A stretch of 64,000 nt of DNA from positions 1-64,000 of the forward strand of contig JALOOM010000022.1 of the NCBI GenBank assembly GCA_025454395.1, written 5' to 3'. Positions 52,289-61,854 of the stretch are shown piece after piece. The number at the start of each line of letters is the position of its first letter. Position 1 is the stretch's first letter. The position numbers and the translations under genes were made by a program. The notes beneath the pieces were generated by a model. The model did no database searches, was not told the DNA's origin, and worked only from the letters and a program-made list of their open reading frames with translations. This stretch comes from Elainella sp. Prado103 (lineage in GTDB: Bacteria > Cyanobacteriota > Cyanobacteriia > Elainellales > Elainellaceae).

Positions 52289-52324
52289 GCTCAATCTCTC
52301 GCTCAATCTCTTGCTCAATCTAAA
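52289..52324 (+). repeat. Short tandem repeat, 12-bp unit x3
   Basis: Three near-identical copies of GCTCAATCTCTC lie upstream of the Wza-like gene. Confidence 0.75.
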
Positions 52325-52711
52325 GTTCATACAAACCCTAATTCATCCCGATCGACTGGTGAGGAAAGGTGACTGCCTTCACAAGCATTGACCCTATTAC
52401 TACAAAGATTACCCCTCCAAGCATTGACCCCACCCAAGCACTCATTGCATGGGTCAAAAATAATCTATTTCGCGAGTCAAAGTCGAGGATTGGGGCAATG
52501 ATCAACACAAATGCTAGAAACCTGATGGGAGACTGAACAATGGCAGCTTACGATCCAAACTATCAATTCAAGCTATCACAAGTTTTTAATGAAACTGTCG
52601 ATCATTGATATCAACCACTAGGTTTTTATGGAAACAGCAGGTTTCTTCGCTAAATCTTTGCAGTTTTAGCCAGCCTGAGACTCAAGTGCTCGACTTCAGG
52701 GTCGGGGGCAG

Positions 52712-52800
52712 TTAGCAGCAGGTCATTAGCCCCAAGTCAATTAGCGGCAGGTCAATTAGCCCCAAGTCAATTAGCGGCAGGTCAATTAGCAGCAGGTCAG
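52712..52800 (+). repeat. Short tandem repeat, 15-bp unit x6
   Basis: Alternating TTAGCGGCAGGTCAA and TTAGCCCCAAGTCAA type units; two of the six form an exact 30-bp duplication. It ends about 150 bases before the recJ start. Confidence 0.9.
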
Positions 52801-52951
52801 TTGGTCATCGCTTGCCCCCTGAAGCACCAGTCTTGTGGCGGATCAGGTTTTCCGCAGCTATTTCTGATGGTCGTAGGATATAGAATAATAATATATTTGT
52901 ACTCATATCTCTTCCTTCGCTACGGTGGAATAGGTCGCAACACAGAACAGA

Positions 52952-55471
52952 ATGCCTACTTTTTCTGGTTTGGAATGGCAAATTCGTCCGATCGAGCAGC
53001 TTCCTCCTGAGTTTCTGCAAGCAGTGCGCCAAGTTTTATTGGAATCTCCTGCCGCGCCGGTGTTGGAGTCGGATGGCTCGATCGGACAGCAGGCGGCCCA
53101 ATTGTTATGGCAACGGGGAGTTCGATCGATCGATCAATTGGCGAGTTGGCTCGATCCGCAACACTATCAGCCCACCAGCCCGTTTGCGTTTGGCGAGGAG
53201 ATGGAATGGGCAGTGCAGCGGTTGCAGCGGGCAATCGAAGCTGAAGAAAAAGTGGTAATTTGGGGTGATTTTGATGCCGACGGTTTGACGGCGACTGCGG
53301 TGTTATGGGACGGATTGCGTCCTATGTTTTCCACCTCTGATCAACTCAGCTATTTTGTCCCGAATCGGCTGCGGGAATCCCATGGGCTCTCGATCGCAGG
53401 TATTAACACCCTGGCAGCTCAAGGCTGTCGATTGATTGTCACTTGCGATACAGGCAGCACGAACCTGTCCGAATTGGAGTATGCCCAGCAGCAGGGCATT
53501 GATTGCATCATTACCGATCACCATAGCCTGCCGTTGAGTCGTCCGCCGGTGGTCGCCATGATTAATCCTCGCAGCTTGCCACCGGATCATCCCTTCGCCA
53601 ACCTGTCGGGGGTAGCCGTTGCCTATAAGTTGGTCGAAGCGCTCTATCAAAGCTTACCGAAATTACCGCCGCTTCCCCTGACGGATCTCCTAGATTTGGT
53701 GGCGATCGGGCTGATTGCCGATCTGGTGAATTTGACAGGTGAGTCACGCTATCTCGCTCAACTTGGCATTGCCCAACTGCAAAAAAATCAAGATCCGATC
53801 CAACCGCCGCGTCCTGGCATTGCCAAACTGCTGGAATTTTGTCGGCGGAATGGCGATCGACCCACTGATATTTCCTTTGGGTTGGGGCCACGCATCAATG
53901 CGATCAGCCGTATTCATGGCGATGCTCGCTTTTGCGTAGAATTGTTGACCAGTCAGGATCGCGATCGGACGACGCAACTAGCCCGAGCCGCAGAATTGGC
54001 CAACACTCGCCGCAAAGCCCTCCAGCGCGAGGTAGTGGCTCAGGTGGAAGCCAAGCTAGCGGAGTTTGATCTATCCACGACGGCGGTGATTGTCCTGGCT
54101 GATCCGCAATGGTCAGTCGGAGTCTTGGGTTTGGTGGCGGGTCAGATTGCCCAAGCGTTCAACCGCCCCACGATTTTGCTGAGCATTGATATTGATGAGG
54201 TGTCTGATGCAAATTCGCCGGTTTTCGCTCGTGGTTCAGCTCGATCGATACAGCAAATTGATCTCTATAACCTGTTGCAGCAGCAAGCCCACCTTTTGTC
54301 CCGATTCGGGGGGCATCCCTATGCTGCTGGTTTGAGCTTACCCGTAGAGAATCTCCCCCTATTTACCCAAGCGATCAATCAACAGATGCGATCGAGCTAT
54401 CCCGATGGTATTCCGATTGCCCCACCCACGGCTGATTTGGCAGTGACGGTAGCTGACCTCAACCAGGCAGCGGGGAGAAGACTTTTTCAAGCGCTAAAGT
54501 TGCTGGAACCCTGCGGTATGGGTAATCCTGTCCCGAAACTCTTGATCCGCAACTGCTGGTTTACCAAATCCTGGCACCGCAAAATCAAGGATCTCGCCGG
54601 TCTCAAGGTGGAATATCTCAAAACGGAGTTTGAACTACGCGATGATTCTTGCGATCGAGGCTTTCCTGGGGTTTGGTGGGGCCATTACAAAGATGAGTTA
54701 CCGATCGATCGCTGTGATGTTTTAGTAGAACTGGATTTTAATAGCTATGAGGATGGTAAGACGCGCAAGCACTATGAACTACGCTTAATTGCGGTGCGTC
54801 CCCAGCCCGCCACCATTTCGATCGCGACCTCATCGAGCCTGCGACTGTACGATGCTCGCCCTTGCCAACTGGCTCCAGCCCAGGATGCGACCCCTGAACC
54901 GACTGTGACACAGACCTGGGGTGATGCTACGGCGGTGCTGATCTGGCGGGATTGTCCAAGCAGTTGGCAGGCGTTTTACGATCGGTGTCACCAAGCTCGC
55001 GCGCAGCGGCAAGCCTTAGTGTTAGCCTACGATCAGCCGCCCATCCTTCCGCCCGATCAACTGTGGCAACACTGGTTAGAATTGGTAAAACACCTGAGCC
55101 AAACCGGCCAAACCGTGACGCTGGCTCAATTGCAAGACCGGCTTCAGGTGGGTGATCGTACCCTGATAGTTGGCTTAGAGTCTTTGCGGTTGATTGGCTA
55201 CCTCGTGCGCATGGAGCCGGAACAGCCTTGGGCTGATTTAAGCTCAGGGACTCGCCTGCAATTTGCTTTCTCGGCAGAATCGAGGTCGGACTCAGCCTGG
55301 ATCGTTGCCAAGGCCACTTTTGCAGCAGCCGTGCAAGAACAGCAATTTCTGCAACAGTATTTTTGTCAAGTTTCGATCGAGGTTTTACAAACCGCCGCCG
55401 ATCGAATTGCGTATTCAGAAGTAGCTGATCGATTTGCAACCGCTCGAGCAGCGGCACCGATCGAGCAGTAA
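52952..55471 (+). CDS. recJ: Single-stranded-DNA-specific exonuclease RecJ
   Basis: 839 residues from ATG 52952. The DHH phosphoesterase core has motif I GDFDADGLTATAVLW (about 106), the CDTGS strand, the DHH motif ITDHHSLPLSRPP (about 189) and VVAMINPRS. The DHHA1 domain has RFGGHPYAAGLSL. An additional 250-residue C-terminal region is normal for cyanobacterial RecJ. It degrades single-stranded DNA 5' to 3' during recombination and mismatch repair. No strong ribosome-binding site. Stands alone: 721 bases to the left and a short gap to the aldehyde dehydrogenase gene on the right. Confidence 0.92.
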   Translation: MPTFSGLEWQIRPIEQLPPEFLQAVRQVLLESPAAPVLESDGSIGQQAAQLLWQRGVRSIDQLASWLDPQHYQPTSPFAFGEEMEWAVQRLQRAIEAEEKVVIWGDFDADGLTATAVLWDGLRPMFSTSDQLSYFVPNRLRESHGLSIAGINTLAAQGCRLIVTCDTGSTNLSELEYAQQQGIDCIITDHHSLPLSRPPVVAMINPRSLPPDHPFANLSGVAVAYKLVEALYQSLPKLPPLPLTDLLDLVAIGLIADLVNLTGESRYLAQLGIAQLQKNQDPIQPPRPGIAKLLEFCRRNGDRPTDISFGLGPRINAISRIHGDARFCVELLTSQDRDRTTQLARAAELANTRRKALQREVVAQVEAKLAEFDLSTTAVIVLADPQWSVGVLGLVAGQIAQAFNRPTILLSIDIDEVSDANSPVFARGSARSIQQIDLYNLLQQQAHLLSRFGGHPYAAGLSLPVENLPLFTQAINQQMRSSYPDGIPIAPPTADLAVTVADLNQAAGRRLFQALKLLEPCGMGNPVPKLLIRNCWFTKSWHRKIKDLAGLKVEYLKTEFELRDDSCDRGFPGVWWGHYKDELPIDRCDVLVELDFNSYEDGKTRKHYELRLIAVRPQPATISIATSSSLRLYDARPCQLAPAQDATPEPTVTQTWGDATAVLIWRDCPSSWQAFYDRCHQARAQRQALVLAYDQPPILPPDQLWQHWLELVKHLSQTGQTVTLAQLQDRLQVGDRTLIVGLESLRLIGYLVRMEPEQPWADLSSGTRLQFAFSAESRSDSAWIVAKATFAAAVQEQQFLQQYFCQVSIEVLQTAADRIAYSEVADRFATARAAAPIEQ

Positions 55472-55472
55472 T

Positions 55473-55508
55473 AGCCAATCAGGTTGATTGAGCCAATCAG
55501 GTTGATTG
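55473..55508 (+). repeat. Short tandem duplication, 18-bp unit x2
   Basis: AGCCAATCAGGTTGATTG is duplicated exactly between recJ and the aldehyde dehydrogenase gene. The unit is itself partly palindromic (CAATCAGGTTGATTG). Confidence 0.9.
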
Positions 55509-55578
55509 ATTGCTCTCAAGAGTTGCAAAAAATCAAAATTCTTTACAAAGTAGAAAGGAAACCCCAAGGAGAGTCAGG

Positions 55579-56991
55579 ATGATTCAGGTGCCGATTGCCC
55601 AACCTATTGCAGCATCCCCTTCACCGCTCGCGATCGGGGAGTTAATGCAGCGACAACGCCGTTTTTTTGAGTCGGGTCAAACCCGCGCCTACGAGTTTCG
55701 GCTTGCCCAACTCCAAGCTCTCAAACAAGCGGTAAAAGCCCATCAGTCAGAGGTTTTAGCAGCTCTCAAAGCCGATCTCAACAAGCCAGAGTTGGAAGCT
55801 TATCTGACAGAAATTGGCGTGATCAAAGAAATCGACTATGCCATCAAACACCTGAAAGCCTGGATGCGACCTCGATCGGCCGCCATGCCGCTAGAGCAAC
55901 AGCCTGCCAAGGGGCGAATTATGCCAGAGCCCTTGGGGGTGGTGTTGATCATCGGCCCCTGGAACTATCCATTTCAATTAATGCTTTCCCCGTTGGTGGG
56001 CGCGATCGCCGCCGGAAACTGTGCTTTGCTAAAACCCTCGGAAATTGCTCCTCAAACGTCTAGAGTCGTAGCTCGTCTGATCGCCCACACCTTTGACCCT
56101 GACTACATCACAACCGTAGAAGGGGGGGTGGAAGTGAGTCAAGCCGTTTTAGCAGAACGATTTGACCATATTTTCTTTACCGGGGGCACGGCGATCGGCA
56201 AGATTGTCATGGCAGCGGCGGCTCAGCATCTGACATCAGTCACCCTGGAGTTAGGCGGCAAAAGCCCCTGCATTGTCGATCGAGAGATTCAAGTTGAATA
56301 TACTGCCCGTCGGATCGTCTGGGGCAAGTTAATCAATGCTGGGCAAACTTGTATCGCGCCTGATTACCTGTTGGTCGATCGGGAAATTAAGCCTGCTCTG
56401 TTGGCGGCCATGCAAGCGGCTGTACGCGAATTTTACGGCGATGATCCGTCCCAAAGTCCGGACTATGCCCGCATCGTGAGCGACAAACACTGGCAGCGAC
56501 TCAGCCAATACCTCCAAGACGGCCAGGTACTGATCGGCGGTGAAACAGATGCTACGAGTCGCTACATTGCGCCTACAATTCTTGACCAGGTCTCGTTGGA
56601 TGCTCCGGTGATGCAAGAGGAGATTTTTGGACCGATCTTACCCGTGATTGCCTACGATCGCCTGGAAGAAGCCATCAGGTTGGTGCGATCGAAATCGAAA
56701 CCCCTGGCACTCTATATTTTCTCTCGAAATAAAGAAGTTCAAACTCAAATCTTGCAGCAGACTTCGTCCGGTGGAGTTTGCATTAACGATACGATCATGC
56801 ATATCGCGCCCTCTGCTTTGCCCTTTGGTGGCGTGGGTGAGAGTGGGATCGGCAGCTACCATGGCAAAGCCAGTTTTGATACCTTCTCCCATTACAAGAG
56901 TGTGATGGTGAAAAATTTTTGGTTTGATCTGAAATGGCGCTATGCTCCCTATGTCGGTAAGCTGGAGCTGTTCAAACGGCTCGTCGGTTAG
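55579..56991 (+). CDS. Aldehyde dehydrogenase (ALDH3-like)
   Basis: 470 residues from ATG 55579 (AAGGAGAG upstream; the longer frame from 55510 is not supported). Active-site Glu lies in VTLELGGKSPCIV and the nucleophile Cys in NAGQTCIAPDY, both intact. PFGGVGESGIGSYHGKASFDTFSHYKS near the end is the ALDH3/fatty-aldehyde dehydrogenase signature. A hydrophobic stretch near the C-terminus is weak, so a membrane anchor is not certain. It would oxidise medium or long-chain aldehydes with NAD(P). Forms a likely operon with glutaredoxin (34 bases apart) and TadA. Confidence 0.93.
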   Translation: MIQVPIAQPIAASPSPLAIGELMQRQRRFFESGQTRAYEFRLAQLQALKQAVKAHQSEVLAALKADLNKPELEAYLTEIGVIKEIDYAIKHLKAWMRPRSAAMPLEQQPAKGRIMPEPLGVVLIIGPWNYPFQLMLSPLVGAIAAGNCALLKPSEIAPQTSRVVARLIAHTFDPDYITTVEGGVEVSQAVLAERFDHIFFTGGTAIGKIVMAAAAQHLTSVTLELGGKSPCIVDREIQVEYTARRIVWGKLINAGQTCIAPDYLLVDREIKPALLAAMQAAVREFYGDDPSQSPDYARIVSDKHWQRLSQYLQDGQVLIGGETDATSRYIAPTILDQVSLDAPVMQEEIFGPILPVIAYDRLEEAIRLVRSKSKPLALYIFSRNKEVQTQILQQTSSGGVCINDTIMHIAPSALPFGGVGESGIGSYHGKASFDTFSHYKSVMVKNFWFDLKWRYAPYVGKLELFKRLVG

Positions 56992-57025
56992 GCAGATTCA
57001 TCCAGTTAGTGAACAGAGGCAAACC

Positions 57026-57361
57026 ATGTTGAAGATGCTCAAGACCCTGCTAGGGCAAAAGTCGAATCCAGTCCATGCAGAGGTCGAAATTTATACCTGG
57101 CAAACCTGTCCCTATTGCATCCGAGCCAAGATGTTATTGCGTTGGAAAGGGGTGAACTTCCGGGAGTATAAAATTGATGGGGATGGGGCGGCCCGCGTCA
57201 AGATGGCAGCCCGAGCGAACGGCCGACGAACGGTGCCCCAGATCTTCATCAATGGTCAGCACATTGGAGGTTGTGATGATCTCTATGCGCTCGATCGCCA
57301 AGCTCAACTCGATCCCCTCCTCTCCCAATCGCCGGAGCTGACTCCCTCAACGGCGGGGTAA
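57026..57361 (+). CDS. grxC: Glutaredoxin 3-type thiol reductase
   Basis: 111 residues from ATG 57026; an upstream start at 56942 would overlap the previous gene. Active-site CPYC lies in WQTCPYCIRAKMLL (about residue 31), the glutathione-binding TVPQIFINGQHIGGCDD block follows, and the fold is complete. It reduces disulfides with glutathione and is cytoplasmic. The short extra tail (PELTPSTAG) is not conserved. Confidence 0.92.
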   Translation: MLKMLKTLLGQKSNPVHAEVEIYTWQTCPYCIRAKMLLRWKGVNFREYKIDGDGAARVKMAARANGRRTVPQIFINGQHIGGCDDLYALDRQAQLDPLLSQSPELTPSTAG

Positions 57362-57382
57362 GCTTTGGGATCCGCATTGATC

Positions 57383-57901
57383 ATGTTGCCTGAGATTCCT
57401 CCCCCCATCCTCGATCATCCAGACTACTTGCGTCATTATCGCTGGATGAAACGGGCGATCGAGTTAGCCGATCGGGCTGGAACCGCTGGCGAAGTGCCTG
57501 TGGGTGCAGTCGTAGTGGATGAGCGCGACAACCTGATTGCCACGGGTGAGAATCGACGCGAGCGCGACCACGATCCTACGGCCCATGCCGAAGTGTTAGC
57601 CCTACGATCGGCTGGACAAATCCTACAAAGCTGGCGGCTCGATCGCTGCACACTCTATGTCACCTTGGAGCCCTGCCCGATGTGTAGTGGGGCGATGATT
57701 CAAGCCAGACTGGGTGGGCTGGTGTACGGAGCAGATGACCCCAAAGCGGGCGGTATTCGCACGGTGCTCAATCTGCCGGATAGCCCAGCGTCTAACCATC
57801 GCCTTCAGGTCATCAGTGGTATTTTAGCAGCGCCCTGCCGCCAACAGTTGCAAGCTTGGTTTGCTCAGCACCGATCGCGTTTTACCCACGAATCCCCTTA
57901 A
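57383..57901 (+). CDS. tadA: tRNA adenosine(34) deaminase TadA
   Basis: About 172 residues from ATG 57383 (TTG 57365 is an in-frame alternative). Zinc-binding HAE in TAHAEVLAL with the catalytic Glu, and PCPMCSGAMIQARL with both zinc cysteines, are intact, as is VPVGAVVVDERDNLI. It converts A34 to inosine in tRNA-Arg(ACG). Its end overlaps the convergent M50-protease gene by four bases. Confidence 0.92.
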   Translation: MLPEIPPPILDHPDYLRHYRWMKRAIELADRAGTAGEVPVGAVVVDERDNLIATGENRRERDHDPTAHAEVLALRSAGQILQSWRLDRCTLYVTLEPCPMCSGAMIQARLGGLVYGADDPKAGGIRTVLNLPDSPASNHRLQVISGILAAPCRQQLQAWFAQHRSRFTHESP

Positions 57902-58506
57902 GTGATCGCTCCGGTCACAATGGATTTAGCCATCGTGGTTAAGCCACCGCCAAATGCTGGAATCAGGATCAAAACCATCAACACAAATAGCGCCATACGG
58001 CTGCGCTGGAGCGCTTGCAGGGGCGGAATGATTTCACAAACCACCTGAAACCCATCCAAAGGGGGGATCGGAATTAAATTGAGCAAAAATAGCAGTAAAT
58101 TAATTTGGGCGGCCAGCAGCAGTAATTCGGGTTGAGGCAGCCGCAGCCAGGGTTGAACAGCTAGCAGCTTATAGGCTTCGATCAGCAGAAAGCCTAGGGC
58201 TAAATTGGCGCATGGGCCCGCTAAAAACACCAAAATGCTACTGAATCGCCCGAACCGAAATTTGGTGGGATTGACTGGCATCTGTCCCCAAGCGATCCCA
58301 GCCACACATAGAAACAGAAGCGACTGCCAGCTAATCAACCGGATCGGATTCAGGGTCAGATGACCACATACTCGCGGTGTATCATCGCCTTGACTCAATG
58401 CCATCCAGCCATGGGCTAGCTCATGCAGCATTACAGAGCCAATCACGATCGCTACAGTCCTCAAAAATAGACTGGGCTCATCCAGCAGGGTTTGAATAAA
58501 CAGCAT
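57898..58506 (-). CDS. Site-2 protease family (M50) membrane metalloprotease
   Basis: About 202 residues from ATG 58506, chosen because family members begin with MLF..TLLDEP. The frame could also start at 58620. The zinc motif HELAHG lies in VMLHELAHGWMAL and the second metal ligand in NLIPIPPLDGFQVV. Several membrane helices flank them (FLRTVAIVIGSVM, LLFLLNLIPI, ALFVLMVLILIPAF). It would cleave within membrane segments of target proteins; the substrate is unknown. No PDZ domain, so it belongs to the compact group. Confidence 0.85.
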   Translation of the reverse strand: MLFIQTLLDEPSLFLRTVAIVIGSVMLHELAHGWMALSQGDDTPRVCGHLTLNPIRLISWQSLLFLCVAGIAWGQMPVNPTKFRFGRFSSILVFLAGPCANLALGFLLIEAYKLLAVQPWLRLPQPELLLLAAQINLLLFLLNLIPIPPLDGFQVVCEIIPPLQALQRSRMALFVLMVLILIPAFGGGLTTMAKSIVTGAIT

Positions 58507-58682
58507 AGGTGATGACGGTATGGAACGATTTTCAGGAAGGTATACCGAGGCTAGGTTGCCCGAATGCAGTTCAGTCATTCTCATTAGAGTTTGGTATATT
58601 TCTTGACATGGGGAAATCAACCTGGTTTCGATCGCAAGAACCGTACCCCAAACGCTTCAGCAATCTGACCTACTAGGTGAGA

Positions 58683-60176
58683 ATGGAGGAAGAGTCAGGC
58701 TTGCGCCTAATATTGCAACTTTTGCACGAGCACCTTCTCGTTCCGACTATGACCCCTTCCTCCCCTGAAGTAGAAACGCCGCTCCAGTCTGAATCGTCTC
58801 CCCGTCCAGCGGTTAGTCTGCCCGATCTCCATTTGAGTCGAGCCCGATCGAGCTTGAAACAAGCTGTCAACCGCTATACCCAGCAGTTGCGTACTAAGGG
58901 AGGGCAACGCAGCCCAATCTCTGTGGAGTTGCAAGCCGCCGCCAAGGTTGATTGCGATCGACTCAATGCCGTCTTGCAAAAGCTGGATCAACGGTTAATT
59001 CGGATCGCGATCTTTGGGCTCGTCAGTCGTGGTAAGTCGGCCGTAATCAATGCGCTGATGGGTCAGAAACTCTTGCAAACCGGGCCACTGCATGGGGTGA
59101 CCCAATATCCTCGCTCGGTTTATTGGACATCTGGAGACCAAGCCCCCATTGAATTGATCGATACGCCAGGGCTGGATGAAGTGGGGGGAGAGAGTCGAGC
59201 CAGCATGGCTAAAACGGTGGCTGAACAGGCTGATCTGATTTTGTTTGTGGTGGCTGGTGACATTACCCGCACAGAATATCAAGCCTTGGCAGAATTGCAA
59301 ACGGCCTGCAAACCGATCATTTTGGTTTTCAACAAAACCGATCTCTATCCCCATCAAGATCGCCAAACCATCTACCGCAAATTAGAGACCTTGTTCGCGG
59401 CCGATCGGCTTTCGATCGATCGACCCCGCCTAGCTCCAGAGGATATTGTGTTGGTGGCGGCTGAACCGGCAGCGATGGAGGTGCGGGTGGAATGGGAAGA
59501 TGGGCGGGTGACTCATGAATGGGAAGCTCCTCCACCCCAAATTGAGCCCCTGCGGCAAAAACTGCTCGAAATTTTGCAGCGGGAAGGCAAGTCTCTCTTA
59601 GCCCTGAATGCGTTGCGGCAAGCTCGCGAAGCCGATCTGAACCTGGCGCGCAAAACGCTGAAACTGCATCGTCAAGAAGCGGAAACCCTGATCTGGCAAT
59701 TTGCCAAGTGGAAAGCGATCGCGGTCGCTGCTAATCCGATCGCTGTTTTGGATTTATTGGGCGGAGCTGCAACCGATCTGGTGATGATCCGCAATTTGGC
59801 CAAACTATACGGACTGCCCATGACCAACCATGAAGCGGGCAAACTGCTACGAGCAATTTTGTGGAGTTCCGGCAGTTTGTTGTTAGGAGAAGTGGGCAGT
59901 AGTCTGCTGTTTGGAGCGGGAAAAAGTGCCGCCGCTGTGGCTTCTACGTTTGATAGCGTATCGGGTGTGATGGCTTATGGTAGTGCGGCTGCGGCCCAAG
60001 CAAGCCTGGCCGGTTACGGCTCCTATCGGATCGGCAAAGCCACCCAAGTTTATCTAGAGCAGGGCTGCACTTGGGGTCCGCAGGGAGTTGATACGGTGAT
60101 TCAAGATATCTTGCAGCAGGTTGATGCAGCCACGATCATCCACCGACTGCGGCAAGAATTACAGGTCGATCGCTAG
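58683..60176 (+). CDS. Dynamin/Era-like GTPase with DUF697 C-terminal domain
   Basis: About 497 residues from ATG 58683 (GTG 58677 possible; ATG 58749 also possible). The GTPase has G1 GLVSRGKSAVINAL (about 111), G3 DTPGLDE (about 160), and G4 NKTD. The C-terminal about 200 residues form a DUF697-like domain with two hydrophobic stretches (ILWSSGSLLLGEVGSSLLF, SAAAAQASLAGYGS) that suggest membrane association. Such proteins are widespread in cyanobacteria; a role in membrane remodelling or division is possible but unproven. A MITE-like element sits just after the stop. Confidence 0.85.
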   Translation: MEEESGLRLILQLLHEHLLVPTMTPSSPEVETPLQSESSPRPAVSLPDLHLSRARSSLKQAVNRYTQQLRTKGGQRSPISVELQAAAKVDCDRLNAVLQKLDQRLIRIAIFGLVSRGKSAVINALMGQKLLQTGPLHGVTQYPRSVYWTSGDQAPIELIDTPGLDEVGGESRASMAKTVAEQADLILFVVAGDITRTEYQALAELQTACKPIILVFNKTDLYPHQDRQTIYRKLETLFAADRLSIDRPRLAPEDIVLVAAEPAAMEVRVEWEDGRVTHEWEAPPPQIEPLRQKLLEILQREGKSLLALNALRQAREADLNLARKTLKLHRQEAETLIWQFAKWKAIAVAANPIAVLDLLGGAATDLVMIRNLAKLYGLPMTNHEAGKLLRAILWSSGSLLLGEVGSSLLFGAGKSAAAVASTFDSVSGVMAYGSAAAAQASLAGYGSYRIGKATQVYLEQGCTWGPQGVDTVIQDILQQVDAATIIHRLRQELQVDR

Positions 60177-60187
60177 AGGGGATTGGC

Positions 60188-60334
60188 CTGATTGACTGAC
60201 AAATCTTTTCCCCTCATCCCTAAATCCCTTCTCCCACTAGGGGCGAAGGGACTTGCAATCCAATCCTGGTTCGAAAGCCCCTCGCCCGCTCTGGGAGATA
60301 GCAGTGGGTAGTTTGAGTTTTGTCAGTCAATCAG
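60188..60334 (-). mobile_element. MITE-like element, copy B (147 bp)
   Basis: Inverted copy of the element at 12673-12803: the 16-bp terminal inverted repeats CTGATTGACTGACAAA are identical, and the central GAGCGGGCGAGGGGCTTTCG part is nearly identical. The two copies differ in a few internal blocks. The 10 bases GGGGATTGGC occur exactly once on each side (60178-60187 and 60335-60344), again fitting a target-site duplication. It inserted 11 bases after the stop of the GTPase gene, where it might act as a terminator. Confidence 0.85.
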
Positions 60335-60371
60335 GGGGATTGGCTCAAACTCCAAATCCCCTGGATTCCAC

Positions 60372-60800
60372 TTAGCCCCGCTTGAATAGCGACAATACTC
60401 GGTCTTTCACCTGATCGACTGCGGCTCCGATACCGCTAGCAACTGATGCGGCAGGCTGGGTGGCTAGCTGGATCGGCTCATCTTTGAATTCCTTCAATCG
60501 ATAGCCATATTCCAACTGGGTTTGGTGCTTTTTCAAGACTGGGAACAAGCGAAAGGCTCCTTGCAGCAACTCTTGCTGGTTGGCAAAGATGGCTTGGTTA
60601 ATCTGGTTCGATCGCTTCACCGTGATTACCCCTACGGGATACCAGGTTTTCTTGCCGCTAATTCGGATGTAAACCTCAAAATCAGGCAAGCCATCAGACT
60701 TCATCTTTTCGTACTCCTGAGCGGCTTTGGCTCGCTCGGTCGATCGCTTTGAAACTTTAGGCTGAGGCTGAGGTGTTCCAAATCCAAGATTCGTCGGCAT
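60372..60800 (-). CDS. HHL1-like protein
   Basis: 142 residues from ATG 60800. Signature RSTERAKAAQEYEKMKSDGLP, then VYIRISGKKTWYPVGVITVKRS and LLQGAFRLFPVLKKHQTQLEYGYRL, matching the cyanobacterial relatives of plastid HHL1 (hypersensitive to high light 1). In plants HHL1 helps assemble or repair photosystem II under high light. The cyanobacterial protein lacks obvious membrane helices. Its start is set by a GGCATAGAA-type leader without strong ribosome-binding site. Assignment from memory of the family; confident in the family, less in the function. Confidence 0.78.
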   Translation of the reverse strand: MPTNLGFGTPQPQPKVSKRSTERAKAAQEYEKMKSDGLPDFEVYIRISGKKTWYPVGVITVKRSNQINQAIFANQQELLQGAFRLFPVLKKHQTQLEYGYRLKEFKDEPIQLATQPAASVASGIGAAVDQVKDRVLSLFKRG

Positions 60801-60891
60801 AGAAAATTCCAGATCTAAACTTAGTAAAAGTTTACATCTTTTTAAGGAAGGTTGTGGAGTGAGGCGATCGGGCTGAATAGGCGAGGGTCAT

Positions 60892-61854
60892 TCAAAACCG
60901 ATCGCGCCCGTGCGGACTCTCCCAATCCAGGATCGGCCCTTGAGGAACAATGCGAGTCGGATTCACCTTCGGGTGGCTCATATAGTAATGACGTTTGATG
61001 TGATCGAGGTTGCAGGTTTCCTTGACTCCAGGCGTTTGATAAATATCCCGCAGGTATCCCCCCAAATTCGGCAGGTCTACGATCCGCAGCAGGTTACATT
61101 TGAAATGGAGATAGTAGACGGGATCGAAGCGGAGCAACGTGGTAAACAGGCAGATATCCGCCTCAGTCAATTGATTGCCACAGAGATAGCGCTGGCGATC
61201 GAGCACCTGTTCCCATTCAGCTAACGCGGCAAACAGCTCTGTCACGGCTTCCTCGTAGGCAGCTTGGCGAGTTGCAAAACCCGCCCGATAAACCCCATTG
61301 TTGATCGGTTGATAGATCGCATCGATCGTCTGATCAATCGCTGCTCGTTGCTCGGCTGGGTAGAGATCGCGATCGGACTGAGCTACCGTCGCAAACTCCG
61401 TATCCAGCATTCGTATAATTTCTCGTGACTCGTTGTTAACGATCGTTTGAGTCTGCCTATCCCACAAAATTGGGACGGTGACTCGTCCGGTGTAATGGCG
61501 ATCGACCTTGACATACAGCTCCCAAAGGTAACGAGCCTGATTGACTGCATCAGGGATGCAACCCGAATACTGCGAAAATTCCCAGCCATGTTCCCCCATC
61601 ACCGGATCCACAATTGAAACCGAAATTGTTGCGTTTAAGCCTTTGAGTGATCGCATGATCAATGTGCGGTGAGCCCAAGGGCAAGCCAGTGATACATAAA
61701 GATGATAGCGATCGGCTTCGGCTTTAAATCCACTCGATCCATCGGCAGTAATCCAGTTACGAAAGGTGGTTGAAGGTCTGACAAATTGACCTTTTTCGTC
61801 TTCCTGTTCTCGCTCAGAAACCCATTTGCCCTGCTGCAATACACCTAGTCCCAT
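60892..61854 (-). CDS. Glutathionyl-hydroquinone reductase (GST omega-like)
   Basis: 320 residues from ATG 61854 with AAAGGAATTGGT upstream. The catalytic cysteine is in VSLACPWAHRTLIM, and the second half (LTEADICLFTTLLRFDPVYY, GVKETCNLDHIKRHYY) is diagnostic for S-glutathionyl-(hydro)quinone reductases of the YqjG/ECM4 type. It reduces glutathionyl-quinone adducts in the cytoplasm with glutathione. Full length, no oddity. Confidence 0.9.
   Translation of the reverse strand: MGLGVLQQGKWVSEREQEDEKGQFVRPSTTFRNWITADGSSGFKAEADRYHLYVSLACPWAHRTLIMRSLKGLNATISVSIVDPVMGEHGWEFSQYSGCIPDAVNQARYLWELYVKVDRHYTGRVTVPILWDRQTQTIVNNESREIIRMLDTEFATVAQSDRDLYPAEQRAAIDQTIDAIYQPINNGVYRAGFATRQAAYEEAVTELFAALAEWEQVLDRQRYLCGNQLTEADICLFTTLLRFDPVYYLHFKCNLLRIVDLPNLGGYLRDIYQTPGVKETCNLDHIKRHYYMSHPKVNPTRIVPQGPILDWESPHGRDRF

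Larger units (their letters stand above)
52230..52951. other. Divergent intergenic region between Wza-like and recJ genes
   Basis: About 720 bases with two tandem repeats (52289, 52712) and no gene I can support. A near-repeat of CAAGCATTGACCC occurs at about 52382 and 52420. Both promoters must lie here, including AT-rich sequence around 52880-52915 in front of recJ. Confidence 0.5.
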
